A stretch of 64,000 bases of DNA from Corynebacterium freneyi (lineage in GTDB: Bacteria; Actinomycetota; Actinomycetes; Mycobacteriales; Mycobacteriaceae), in NCBI RefSeq assembly GCF_030408835.1, contig NZ_CP047357.1:2604001-2668000 (forward strand), given 5' to 3'. The notes beneath the pieces were generated by a model, which was given only the letters and a program-made list of their open reading frames with translations, had not been told where the DNA came from and ran no database searches. Below, piece after piece: positions 44,676-53,567 of the stretch (the stretch's first letter is position 1; every line of letters begins with the position of its first letter). A program made the translations under genes and the position numbers.

Positions 44676-46277
44676 ATGGCCGCAGATGCCGCCGACAAGC
44701 GGCGCCGTCCCCGCAGAACCAGGTTCACCGGCCGCCGCTCCCCCGGGGGCACCGAACTCGGATCGACGGCCCCGTCATCTGCGACGGCCGACGCTTCCGC
44801 AACGGCCACGGCACCCAAGACATCCGACGCACCCGCAACACCCGAATCGACGCCGCAGCCCGCCTCCGGCGACCCGCGGTGGACGCCGTCGACGACTCAG
44901 CCGCCGCAGACCTCCCCGCAGGACCAGCGCGACGCCGACGAACGCCTCGACGACCTCGAGCTGGGCACCGGCACGACGACGTTCGGTTCGATCGTCGGCG
45001 AACGCATCGCCCCGGCGCTGGAACTGCCGCGCCGGACCCTGTCCTTCCTGCTGACGTCGCCCGGTCGGCTGACGTTGGCGGCGGTGGTGCTCATCGTCGC
45101 GATCCTCGCCGCGGGCCTGTCCATGTCTCAGTCGGCGAGCAACAGGCAGCAGCAGCTGGCCACCGTGTCGTCGGCGTCGGAACCGCAGGCCAACGCGGCG
45201 CAGAACCTGTACTCGGCGCTGACCATCGCCGACGCCTCCGCCAACACGTCGTTCAGCCGCGGCGGCCTCGACAGCGCCCCCGAACTGCGGCAGCGTTACG
45301 ACGACGCCATCGCACAGGCCACGCTCGCCGGAACCCGCGCGGCGGCCGGAATCACGGACGTCGACGGAGAGTCGATGGAACACATCGCCACCGTGCAACG
45401 GCTCATCCCCGTGTACACCGGCCTGGTCGAAGCCGCCCGCGCCAACGCCCGCCAGGGCCATCCCGTGGGCGTGGCCTACCTGGCCGAAGCCTCCGGCCTG
45501 ATGCGCAGCGACATCCTCCCGGCCGCGGCCGCACTGTACGAGGACACCAGCCAATCCGTCGCCGACGACCGGGCGAAACTGACCGGCCTGCCGTGGGTGC
45601 CGCTGTCGGGACTGCTCGCCGCCGTGCTGATGCTGCTGTTCGTCCAATGGCGCATGACCCGCCGCACCGGGCGCCTGTTCAACACCGGCATGACCGCGGC
45701 GACGGCGCTGATGGTCATCGCGTTTCTGGCGGTGCTGCTCGCGCCGATGCTGTCGTGGAGCGGGTCGGCGACGTTCGGCGGCTCCTACTCGCCGGTGCAG
45801 ACGCTGACCGAAGCGCGCATCACCGCGCAGCAGGCCCGCGCCGCCGAAACGCTGACCCTGGTCCGCCGCCAGCCCGGCGAAGTCGCCGCCTTCGAAGAAG
45901 CGGCGAAGAAGATCGACTCCCTCATCGAGGAATCCGGCCAAACCGGCGAAGGCGCCGAGCACGCGAAGGAATCGCTGCAGGAGTGGCGCAAGGGCCACAC
46001 CGAAATGCGCGCCCGACTCGACCGCGGCGACTACGCCGGCGCCGTGGAGGCGGCGACGGTCGAAGGCGCCGAACCGCACTCGTCGGCCGACGCCTTCGGC
46101 GAACTCGACGCAGCGCTGCAGTCGGCGATCTCCGACGCCCGCCTGGACCTTCGCCGCAGCCTCGAAGACGCCCGCCAATCCTCCGCCGCCCTGTCGGCCC
46201 TGGTCACCCTGCTGTCCCTCGGTGCGGCGATCTGCGTCGTCCTCGGCTTCCGCCACCGCCTGATGGAGTACCTGTGA
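44676..46277 (+). CDS. glnX: GlnX-type membrane protein
   Basis: 533 aa. A Lys/Arg- and Ala/Thr/Pro-rich cytoplasmic N-terminus (about 1-115), then helix 1 (LTLAAVVLIVAILAAGLSMS), an external helical domain (about 150-290), two helices (LSGLLAAVLMLLFVQWRMTR; ALMVIAFLAVLLAPMLSWS), a second external domain and a C-terminal helix. In C. glutamicum GlnX works with GlnH and PknG to pass amino-acid (Asp/Glu) availability to the kinase. First of three overlapping genes. Confidence 0.9.
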   Translation: MAADAADKRRRPRRTRFTGRRSPGGTELGSTAPSSATADASATATAPKTSDAPATPESTPQPASGDPRWTPSTTQPPQTSPQDQRDADERLDDLELGTGTTTFGSIVGERIAPALELPRRTLSFLLTSPGRLTLAAVVLIVAILAAGLSMSQSASNRQQQLATVSSASEPQANAAQNLYSALTIADASANTSFSRGGLDSAPELRQRYDDAIAQATLAGTRAAAGITDVDGESMEHIATVQRLIPVYTGLVEAARANARQGHPVGVAYLAEASGLMRSDILPAAAALYEDTSQSVADDRAKLTGLPWVPLSGLLAAVLMLLFVQWRMTRRTGRLFNTGMTAATALMVIAFLAVLLAPMLSWSGSATFGGSYSPVQTLTEARITAQQARAAETLTLVRRQPGEVAAFEEAAKKIDSLIEESGQTGEGAEHAKESLQEWRKGHTEMRARLDRGDYAGAVEAATVEGAEPHSSADAFGELDAALQSAISDARLDLRRSLEDARQSSAALSALVTLLSLGAAICVVLGFRHRLMEYL

Positions 46278-47311
46278 TGCGACTCCGCCGATTCCGCGCC
46301 CCCTTCCCCGCCCCCGCACGAGCGGTCGGCGCCGCGGCCGCCGCGACGCTGCTGACGCTCACCGCGTGCACCCCGCAGGCCCCGCTGGTCGACGACCCCT
46401 ACAACGAGATCATCGAACGCGCCTCCGGCGGCACTCCCCTGCCCCCGGAAGCCCGCTACGAGAAGGCCGACACCCGCCCGGCGAACCTGCCCGACGGCGC
46501 GGCCACCCCGCCGTCGCCGACCCCGGCGACCGGCCCCGTCGAAGAACGTCTGCCCGACATCATCGACCGCGGGCGCATCATCGTCGGCGTCGACCAGTCG
46601 CTGAACCTCCTCGGCTTCCGCGACGCCTCCACCGGCGAACTCGCCGGCTTCGAAGTCGCCCTGGCCCAGGAAATCGCCCGCGACATCTTCGACGACCCCG
46701 ACGCGGTGGAATTCCGCTACGTCGACTCCACCGAGCGCATCGAGGCCCTGAGCAGCGGCCGCGTCGACGCGATCGTCCGCACCATGTCGCTGACTCCGGA
46801 ACGCGAGGCCGTCGTCGACTTCTCCGCCCCCTACCTCACCGCGCGAGCGGGCATCCTGGTCCCGGCATCCGGTTCCGTCGACGAAACGGACGAGATCTCG
46901 TCGGCGGCCGACCTCAACGACCGTCGCGTCTGCGTCGCCGCCGAGTCCACCCCGGAGGAAATCGTCCGAGCCGAGGCCCCCGGCGCGACGCTGCTGCTGG
47001 TGCGCAGCTGGTCCGACTGCCTGGTGGCCATCCAGCAGCACCAGGTCGACGCGGTGGTCGCCGACGACACCATCCTGGCCGGCATCAACGACCAGGACCC
47101 CGGCACCACCATCGTCCGCCGGGGCCTGAGCACCGAAAGCTACGCGGTGGGCGTCGCCGACGGCAACGTGGCGCTGGCCGCCCAGGTCAATCTGACCATG
47201 GAACGCATCCGCGCCGACGGCACCTGGCAACAGCTCTACGACACCTGGCTCGGCGCCTTCCTGCCCGGAGGCCAACAGCCGGTGGGCATCTACCGGGAGG
47301 AGGACCGATGA
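46277..47311 (+). CDS. glnH: Glutamate/aspartate-binding lipoprotein GlnH
   Basis: 344 aa. Signal peptide with lipobox (LLTLTAC, Cys at about 31), then an SBP_bac_3 domain: RIIVGVDQSLNLLGFRDAST, GFEVALAQEIARDIF, ALSSGRVDAIVRTMSLTPER, and C-terminal VVADDTILAGIN. It senses external amino acids and signals through GlnX to PknG rather than acting in transport. TGATG overlap with glnX and ATGA overlap with pknG. Confidence 0.93.
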   Translation: MRLRRFRAPFPAPARAVGAAAAATLLTLTACTPQAPLVDDPYNEIIERASGGTPLPPEARYEKADTRPANLPDGAATPPSPTPATGPVEERLPDIIDRGRIIVGVDQSLNLLGFRDASTGELAGFEVALAQEIARDIFDDPDAVEFRYVDSTERIEALSSGRVDAIVRTMSLTPEREAVVDFSAPYLTARAGILVPASGSVDETDEISSAADLNDRRVCVAAESTPEEIVRAEAPGATLLLVRSWSDCLVAIQQHQVDAVVADDTILAGINDQDPGTTIVRRGLSTESYAVGVADGNVALAAQVNLTMERIRADGTWQQLYDTWLGAFLPGGQQPVGIYREEDR

Positions 47312-49665
47312 CCGACCGCGACGAATCCGCCCCCGCCACCGAGTCCGTCCCCGCGACCGAAGCCGTCGCCTTCGACCCCTTCGCCGACGATTCCGAACCC
47401 GGCACCGTCGCCACGCCATTCGACCCCTTCGCCGACGACGACGATGACGACGACTGGCCCACCGGCTCGTCGTCAAGCGGAACGACCACCCCCGTCGACC
47501 CGTCCGCCGAATCCCACCGCCGCGCCCTGGACACCTTCCGCGCCCGACGCGGCCGCGCCCGCCAGGGCCGCACCGTCGCCGACGGCATGGTGCAGCTGCC
47601 GTTCATCCCGCCGACCGACCCGCTCGACGCCGTCATGTCGCCGGAGAAAATCGCCGCCACCGGCAAACCCACCCCGACGCTGACGTCGGGCGACCTCGTC
47701 GCCGGCCAATACGAAATCGCCGGCCCCATCGCCCACGGCGGCCTCGGCTGGATCTACCTGGCCAAGGACCACAACGTGTCCGACCGCTGGGTCGTGCTCA
47801 AGGGAATGATGGCGTCGTCCAACGAACGCGACCTCGCCGTCGTGCAGGCCGAACGCGAATTCCTCGCGGAGATCACGCACCCGGGCATCGTGAAGATCAT
47901 CAACTTCGTCGAACCCTCCGACGGCGAGACCGGCTTCATCGTCATGGAGTACGTCGGCGGCCCGTCGCTGCGGCAGCGCCGGCGCGCCCAGCCCGACGGC
48001 GTCATGCCCGTCGACATCGCCATCGGCTACGTCCTGGAACTCCTGCCGGCCCTGGACTACCTGCACTCCCGAGGCGTGGTCTACAACGACCTCAAGCCCG
48101 ACAACGTGCTCATCACCGAAGACCAGGTCAAGCTCATCGACGTCGGCGCGGTCACCGGCATCGGCGCCTACGGCCACATCTACGGCACGCCCGGCTTCCA
48201 GGCCCCCGAGGTCGGCCGCACCGGCCCCACGGTCGCGTCGGACATCTACACCGTCGGCCGCACGCTGGCGTCGCTGATCACCGACCTGCCGGCGACCAAC
48301 GGCGTCTACGACCCCGGCCTGCCCACGCCGATGGAGGAACCCATGTTCCGCCGGTACCTGTCGCTGTACCGGCTGCTGCTACGCGCCTGCAACGAGGACC
48401 CGGATGCGCGTTTTGCCAGCGCCGACGACATGGCCATCCAGCTCACCGGCGTGCTGCGCGAGATCCTGGCGGTGCGCGACGGCGTGCAGTACCCGCACAT
48501 CGGCTCGCTGTTTTCCCCGCAGCGTTCGACGTACGGCACCAAGCACCGGGTGTTCCGCACCGATCAGCTGGTCGACGGCATCGCCCGCGACGTGATCATC
48601 ACCCCCCAGGAGATCACCGCCGCCCTGCCGGTGCCGCTGGTCGACCCGACGGACCCGGGGGCTCGGCTGCTGTCGGCGTCGTCGTTCACGGAGCCCGGCG
48701 AACTCATCGACACCCTCACCGCCGCCATGCGCGACCCGGAGAATTCCACGTCGGTGGAGATTCCCCTGGCCATCGTCCGCGCGCAGCTGGACATCGGGTC
48801 CACGGAGGAGGCCCGCGACGATTTGCGGGCGGCTCCCCCGCGTCTGCGCAAGGACTGGCGGTGGGGCTGGTACGCGGGCATCACGGAATTGCTTCTCGAC
48901 GACTACGACTCCGCCCTGGAGTCCTTCAACCGCGTGTTGACCATGTTGCCGGGCGAGCCGGCGCCGAAGCTGGCGTTGGCGGCGACCCTGGAGCTGCTGC
49001 AACAGCGGGCGGGGATCTCCCATCAGCAGGTGCTCGATCCCGTCACGGCGCGGGCGGTGGCGAACCTGGACCGGCAAATGGAGGACATCCCCGAGTCGAT
49101 GCTGCGGCACCTGACGGATACGTGGACCACCACCGCCGCCGATCCGGTGTGCATGCGGTTCCACGCCACCCGCCTGTACGCGATGGTGTGGGCGACGAAC
49201 CCGTCGACGGTGTCTTCCGCGTTCGGCCTGGCGCGCCAGTTGACGGTGGAGGGCCAGCAGGAGATGGCGATTTCCATGCTGGACCGGGTGCCGGCGGCGT
49301 CGCGGCATCACCGGCTGGCGAAGTTGACCACCATCCTGCTGCTGACCTCCGGCGCCCCGGAATCGTTGACGGAGTCGCGCATCCGCCGCGCCGCCCGTCG
49401 CCTGGTGGAGCTGCCGACGAACGAGCCGCGGATGGAGCAGTTGCGCATCGCCGTCATGGTCGCCGCCCTGAATTGGCTGCGCGCCAGCGGGTTGGATCAT
49501 GCGGCCAGCCGCAACGAGCTTTTCGACGTTCCGTTCACCGTGGCGGGTCTGCGCGCCGGCCTGGAGGAGGGTCTGCGGCAGTTGGCCAGGTCGTCTCCGT
49601 TCCCCCGCCACAGGTACCGGCTGGTGGACATGGCGAACCTGATTCGGCCGCGCACCTGGCGTTGA
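47308..49665 (+). CDS. pknG: Serine/threonine protein kinase PknG
   Basis: 785 aa soluble kinase. The N-terminus has two FDPFADD repeats and acidic stretches (about 20-55), probable autophosphorylation sites. Kinase domain about 135-420: GGLGWIYLAKD, catalytic Lys in WVVLKGM, YNDLKPDNVL (HRD replaced by YND, typical of PknG), LIDVGAV in place of DFG, and GTPGFQAPEV. A TPR-like helical C-terminal half follows. The mycobacterial rubredoxin-like CxxC module is absent, as in corynebacteria. Known to control 2-oxoglutarate dehydrogenase through OdhI. Confidence 0.96.
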   Translation: MTDRDESAPATESVPATEAVAFDPFADDSEPGTVATPFDPFADDDDDDDWPTGSSSSGTTTPVDPSAESHRRALDTFRARRGRARQGRTVADGMVQLPFIPPTDPLDAVMSPEKIAATGKPTPTLTSGDLVAGQYEIAGPIAHGGLGWIYLAKDHNVSDRWVVLKGMMASSNERDLAVVQAEREFLAEITHPGIVKIINFVEPSDGETGFIVMEYVGGPSLRQRRRAQPDGVMPVDIAIGYVLELLPALDYLHSRGVVYNDLKPDNVLITEDQVKLIDVGAVTGIGAYGHIYGTPGFQAPEVGRTGPTVASDIYTVGRTLASLITDLPATNGVYDPGLPTPMEEPMFRRYLSLYRLLLRACNEDPDARFASADDMAIQLTGVLREILAVRDGVQYPHIGSLFSPQRSTYGTKHRVFRTDQLVDGIARDVIITPQEITAALPVPLVDPTDPGARLLSASSFTEPGELIDTLTAAMRDPENSTSVEIPLAIVRAQLDIGSTEEARDDLRAAPPRLRKDWRWGWYAGITELLLDDYDSALESFNRVLTMLPGEPAPKLALAATLELLQQRAGISHQQVLDPVTARAVANLDRQMEDIPESMLRHLTDTWTTTAADPVCMRFHATRLYAMVWATNPSTVSSAFGLARQLTVEGQQEMAISMLDRVPAASRHHRLAKLTTILLLTSGAPESLTESRIRRAARRLVELPTNEPRMEQLRIAVMVAALNWLRASGLDHAASRNELFDVPFTVAGLRAGLEEGLRQLARSSPFPRHRYRLVDMANLIRPRTWR

Positions 49666-49713
49666 TCCCCACCCCCACGGTTTTCTCGGCTTTTGCGTTG
49701 GTCGTCGGCCCAG

Positions 49714-49719
49714 TAGAGT
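49714..49719 (+). promoter_or_regulatory. -10 box (TAGAGT) of leaderless L,D-transpeptidase gene
   Basis: TAGAGT ends 7 nt before the ATG at 49727. Confidence 0.45.
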
Positions 49720-49726
49720 GCGCTCC

Positions 49727-50395
49727 ATGACCGGAAAGCACCGCAAGCCCTCCCGCCTCCGCCGCGTGGCGCGCACCGCCGCGCCGCTGGCGGTCATCGC
49801 CGGCCTCGGCGTCACCCCGTCCGTCGCGGGCGCCCAGCCGCTGCCCGACTTCGGTTCCTCCGACGCGCTGCCGCAGGCCCCGACGCGCGCCGACATCGAC
49901 GGTTTCATGGACCGCGCCCAGGTTCCGGGCGAGATCCGCGACGCCGTGGAGCCTTTCCTGCCGCCGGCCGAGCCCCAGCCGGCTCCCGCCCCGGCCCCGG
50001 CTCCCGCCCCGGCGCCGCAGGAGCGCGCCGCCGACCTGCCGCCGGAGTCCCCGTGCCCGGAGACCGCCCGCGCCTGCGTCGACCTGGCCGGCAACCGCAC
50101 CTGGCTGCAGCAGGACGGCAAGCTGCTCTACGGCCCGACCATCATGTCGCACGGCAAGCCGGGCCAGGAGACCCCGAAGGGCACCTTCACCGTGACCCGC
50201 AAGGTCAAGGACGAGATCTCCTACGAGTTCAACAACGCCCCGATGCCGTACGCGGTGTACTTCACCAACAACGGACACGCGTTCCACCAGGGCTCCACGG
50301 ACGTCCAGTCCGCCGGCTGCGTCCGCCTGCCCCACGACGCCGCGAAGTTCTTCTTCGAGAACCTCCAGGTCGGCGACGTCGTCTACATCTACTAG
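49727..50395 (+). CDS. Secreted L,D-transpeptidase (YkuD domain)
   Basis: 222 aa. A signal peptide (RTAAPLAVIAGLGVTPSVAG, cleavage after AGA), a variable region, a Pro-Ala repeat linker (about 80-98) and a YkuD domain (about 110-222) with GKPGQETPKGTFTVTRK, HAFHQGS and the catalytic SAGCVRLP cysteine. It would make 3-3 cross-links in peptidoglycan or attach proteins to it. Short for an Ldt, with no Ig-like domains. Confidence 0.9.
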   Translation: MTGKHRKPSRLRRVARTAAPLAVIAGLGVTPSVAGAQPLPDFGSSDALPQAPTRADIDGFMDRAQVPGEIRDAVEPFLPPAEPQPAPAPAPAPAPAPQERAADLPPESPCPETARACVDLAGNRTWLQQDGKLLYGPTIMSHGKPGQETPKGTFTVTRKVKDEISYEFNNAPMPYAVYFTNNGHAFHQGSTDVQSAGCVRLPHDAAKFFFENLQVGDVVYIY

Positions 50396-50413
50396 GACGA
50401 CACCGCACGAAGG

Positions 50414-50445
50414 AAAACCCGCCGGATCGAATCCGGCGGGTTTTT
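50414..50445. terminator. Bidirectional terminator between L,D-transpeptidase and ackA
   Basis: AAAACCCGCCGGAT, loop CGA, ATCCGGCGGGTTTTT: 14-bp stem with A and T runs on the two sides. Confidence 0.9.
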
Positions 50446-50528
50446 GCTTTGCCCACGTCTCCTGGAATCCGCCCCGCGACCACGCGGAGTCGCGGGGCCG
50501 CGGGAGTGCGAAGCCGCTTCGGGGCCGA

Positions 50529-51725
50529 CTACTCGGCGTAGGCCATGGCGTAGCGGGCGATGGCCAGCTCCTCGTTGGTGGGGACGACCAGAACCTTGAC
50601 CTTGGAGTCGTCGGCGGAGATGACGCGCGGGCCGTCGTTCGGACCGGCGTTGCGCTCCGGGTCGATCTTGATGCCGAAGTTCTCCAGGTCCGCCATCGAG
50701 TCCCTGCGGATGCCCACGTGGTTTTCGCCGACGCCGGCGGTGAACGTGATGGCGTCCAGGCGGCCCAGGATGAGCATGTAGGAGCCGATGTAGCGGCGCA
50801 GCTGGTGCACGTACATCTGGTAGGCCGCCCAAGCGTCCGGGTCGTTGTCGTCCATGCGCTCCTGCAGGATGCGGAAGTCGTTGACGCCGGAGACGCCCTT
50901 CAGGCCCGACTGGCGGTTGCACAGGTTGTCGATCTCGTCGATGGACATGCCCTGGCGGTACAGGTGGAAGATGATGCCCGGGTCGATGTCGCCGGTGCGG
51001 GTGCCCATCATCAGGCCGGCCAGCGGCGTCATGCCCATGGAGGTGTCCACGGCCTGGCCGCCGCGCACCGCCGCACACGACGCGCCGTTGCCCAGGTGCA
51101 GCGTGATCTGGTTGACCTCGTGCGGCTCCTTGCCCAGCAGCTCCGGAACCTGGCCGGACACGTACTCGTGGCTGGTGCCGTGGAAGCCGTAGCGGCGCAC
51201 CGAATTCTCGGCGGCGACCTCCGCGTTGAGCGGGTACAGCGCCGCAGCCGGCGGCATGTCGTGGAAGAAGCCGGTGTCGAACACCGCGACGTGCGGCACG
51301 TCCGGCAGCAGCGCGCGGGCTTCCTCGATGCCGACGATGTTCGCCGGGTTGTGCAGCGGCGCCAGCGGAATGAGGTCGCGGATCATCTCGATGATCTGAT
51401 CGTCGATCAGCTGCGGCTTGGAGAACAGCTTGCCGCCGTGGACCACGCGGTGGCCGACCGCGGCGATGTCCACCGAATGCGGGCCGCAGTCGTTGTCGTC
51501 CATGAGGGCGAAGGCCTTGTCCAGGCCGTCGGCGTGGTCGGAGATCGGCTCGGTGACCTCGATCTTCTCGCCGTTGACCTTCAGCACGATGGTGCCGTTG
51601 TCCTCGCCGATGCGCTCGACGAGACCCGACACGTACGGCGGCTCGGTGGCGTCCTTCGACGGATCGACGAGCTGGAACTTGATGGACGAGGAACCCGAGT
51701 TGACTACGAGGGCGTGACGCGACAT
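50529..51725 (-). CDS. ackA: Acetate kinase
   Basis: 398 aa ASKHA-fold kinase interconverting acetate/ATP and acetyl phosphate. Seen: [64 protein letters not shown] and [14 protein letters not shown]. It starts three nt after the pta stop, forming the pta-ackA operon for acetate activation and overflow. Confidence 0.97.
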   Translation of the reverse strand: MSRHALVVNSGSSSIKFQLVDPSKDATEPPYVSGLVERIGEDNGTIVLKVNGEKIEVTEPISDHADGLDKAFALMDDNDCGPHSVDIAAVGHRVVHGGKLFSKPQLIDDQIIEMIRDLIPLAPLHNPANIVGIEEARALLPDVPHVAVFDTGFFHDMPPAAALYPLNAEVAAENSVRRYGFHGTSHEYVSGQVPELLGKEPHEVNQITLHLGNGASCAAVRGGQAVDTSMGMTPLAGLMMGTRTGDIDPGIIFHLYRQGMSIDEIDNLCNRQSGLKGVSGVNDFRILQERMDDNDPDAWAAYQMYVHQLRRYIGSYMLILGRLDAITFTAGVGENHVGIRRDSMADLENFGIKIDPERNAGPNDGPRVISADDSKVKVLVVPTNEELAIARYAMAYAE

Positions 51726-51728
51726 GGC

Positions 51729-53231
51729 TTAGTTACCTCCTGCCTGGATGGCGGTAATGGCGACGGTGTTGACGATGTCGGCGACCGTCGCGCCGCGCGA
51801 CAGGTCGTTGACCGGCTTGTTCAGGCCCTGGAGGATGGGTCCGATGGCGAGGGCGCCGCCGCAGCGCTGGGCGATCTTGTAGCCGATGTTGCCGGCGTCG
51901 AGATCGGGGAAGACGAAGACGGTGGCCTTGCCCGCCACCGCGGAGTCCGGCATCTTCTTCTTCGCGGTCGAGGGGGAGATCGCCGCATCGAACTGCAGCG
52001 GGCCGTCGACCAGCAGCTCCGGATCCAGCTCCCGGGCCTTGGCCAGACCCGCCTTGACGCGGTCGACGTCCTCGCCCGTGCCGGACTCGCCGGTCGAGTA
52101 GGACATCATGGCCACCCGCGGCTCGATGCCGAAGTTCGCGGCGGTTTCCGCGGACACCACGGCGATCTCGCCGAGCTGGTCCGGCGACGGCTTCGGCAGC
52201 ACCGCACAGTCGGCGAAGCCCCACAGACGGTCATCCATGACCATGAGGAACAGCGACGACACGGTCGACGCACCCGGCTTGGTCTTGATGATCTGGAACG
52301 ACGGCTTGATGGTGTGCGCCGTGGTGTTGGCCGCACCGGAGACCATGCCGTCGGCGAGCCCCTTGTGGATCATCATCGTGGCGAAGTAGGAGATGTCGTT
52401 CATGGTCTCGCGCGCCTCGTCGAGCGTGAGGCCCTTGGACTTGCGCAGCTCCGCGAACTCCTCCGCAAAAGGCTCCAGGTGCTCCGAGGTCGTCGGATCC
52501 ATCAGCGTCGCCTTCGACAGGTCGAGGCCGAGCACCCGGGCGCGGTCGCGGACGAACTCCGGGTCGCCCAGGATGGTCAGGTCGCAGATGTCGGCGGCCA
52601 GCAGCTCGTCGGCGGCGATGAGGATGCGGTCATCCTCGCCCTCCGGCAGCACGATGTGACGACGGTTCGCCTTCGCCTGCTGCAGCAGCCACCACTGGAA
52701 GCGCTGCGGCGTCATGATCACGTCGACCGGCGCCGAGACGGCGGAAGCCAACGCGTCGGCGTCGTCAAGCGCAACCACCGGCACGTCCAGCTTCGGCGCC
52801 TCTCCCACCTGCCCGGTGAGCACCACGGCCAGCGGCACCGCGTACCGCGCCCGCAGCTCGGCGACGGCCATGCGGATGCGGGTCAGCGCGGCATCGTTGG
52901 AGCAGCCCTCCCCATCGGCGACGAGAACCACGCCGGAACCGGTGACGGCGGCGACGCGGGCGTCGAAATCGAGGTTGCCGGTGGCGGTGAGCACCATCGC
53001 CTGATCGCCGGAGGCCCGCTCGGCCTCGACGGCGGTGACGATCTGACCGAGGGCGTGGTCCGGGTTGCCCACGACCTCATCGGCCGTCGCACCACCCGGG
53101 CCGCCCACCGCGTGCACCAGACGGGCGCCGCCCAATGCGGCGGACACCGCCTCGATGACGTCACGGTGGTCGCCGGCCTGATCGACGGAGGTGACGAGCA
53201 CCGCCGTCGCCGCGTTCGAGTTCTCGGTCAC
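51729..53231 (-). CDS. pta: Phosphate acetyltransferase
   Basis: 500 aa. N-terminal P-loop-like regulatory domain (VLVTSVDQAGDHRDVIEAVS), a short middle, and the catalytic PTA domain (about 180-500) with VLPEGEDDRILIAADELLAA, GMVSGAANTTAHTIKPSFQI, MMSYSTGESG and PDLDAGNIGYKIAQR. GTG start at 53231 with AAAGGA upstream. Converts acetyl-CoA to acetyl phosphate; first gene of pta-ackA. Shorter than E. coli Pta, the usual corynebacterial form. Confidence 0.96.
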   Translation of the reverse strand: MTENSNAATAVLVTSVDQAGDHRDVIEAVSAALGGARLVHAVGGPGGATADEVVGNPDHALGQIVTAVEAERASGDQAMVLTATGNLDFDARVAAVTGSGVVLVADGEGCSNDAALTRIRMAVAELRARYAVPLAVVLTGQVGEAPKLDVPVVALDDADALASAVSAPVDVIMTPQRFQWWLLQQAKANRRHIVLPEGEDDRILIAADELLAADICDLTILGDPEFVRDRARVLGLDLSKATLMDPTTSEHLEPFAEEFAELRKSKGLTLDEARETMNDISYFATMMIHKGLADGMVSGAANTTAHTIKPSFQIIKTKPGASTVSSLFLMVMDDRLWGFADCAVLPKPSPDQLGEIAVVSAETAANFGIEPRVAMMSYSTGESGTGEDVDRVKAGLAKARELDPELLVDGPLQFDAAISPSTAKKKMPDSAVAGKATVFVFPDLDAGNIGYKIAQRCGGALAIGPILQGLNKPVNDLSRGATVADIVNTVAITAIQAGGN

Positions 53232-53442
53232 GATGTGCGTCCTTTCCCATGCGCCGGGCTGGGCGCACGCCTGTGGACCCGGATTCCGATTCGCTGGCGC
53301 AAATCCCGGGATTTCAGTGAGTCATGATTCATTCCCTGCCGCGATTGTGAGTCACCTTACATAGCGGACGCAATCGCCGATGGCGCGCGGGTACCCCTGT
53401 AAGCCAAAATTTTTAGTATCTCCGCACGAATCGACCCCGGCC

Positions 53443-53458
53443 CGTGACCAGAGTCACA
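53443..53458. promoter_or_regulatory. Candidate GlxR site
   Basis: CGTGA-CCAGAG-TCACA, nine of ten matches to TGTGA-N6-TCACA. GlxR is known to act on pta-ackA in C. glutamicum. Confidence 0.5.
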
Positions 53459-53475
53459 CCCGAAAACACTCCGGG

Positions 53476-53494
53476 TTAGGTTCACCTCACCCAA
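53476..53494. promoter_or_regulatory. Candidate DtxR iron box before fprA
   Basis: TTAGGTTCACCTCACCCAA matches about 15 of 19 positions of the DtxR consensus TTAGGTTAGSCTAACCTAA, just upstream of the fprA promoter. Confidence 0.5.
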
Positions 53495-53567
53495 CGTGGT
53501 GGTTCCCGGACGACCCCATTAGAATGGTGCGGACATCACTCCCCGAGAAAAGCAGGTTCCACTGAGC

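Larger units (their letters stand above)
53232..53567. other. Divergent promoter region of pta-ackA and fprA
   Basis: 336 nt without a gene. It contains a GlxR-like site (53443-53458), a DtxR-like iron box (53476-53494), and a TAGAAT -10 (53520-53525) for fprA; a short inverted GTGA-G-TCAC lies near 53350 on the pta side. Confidence 0.6.
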
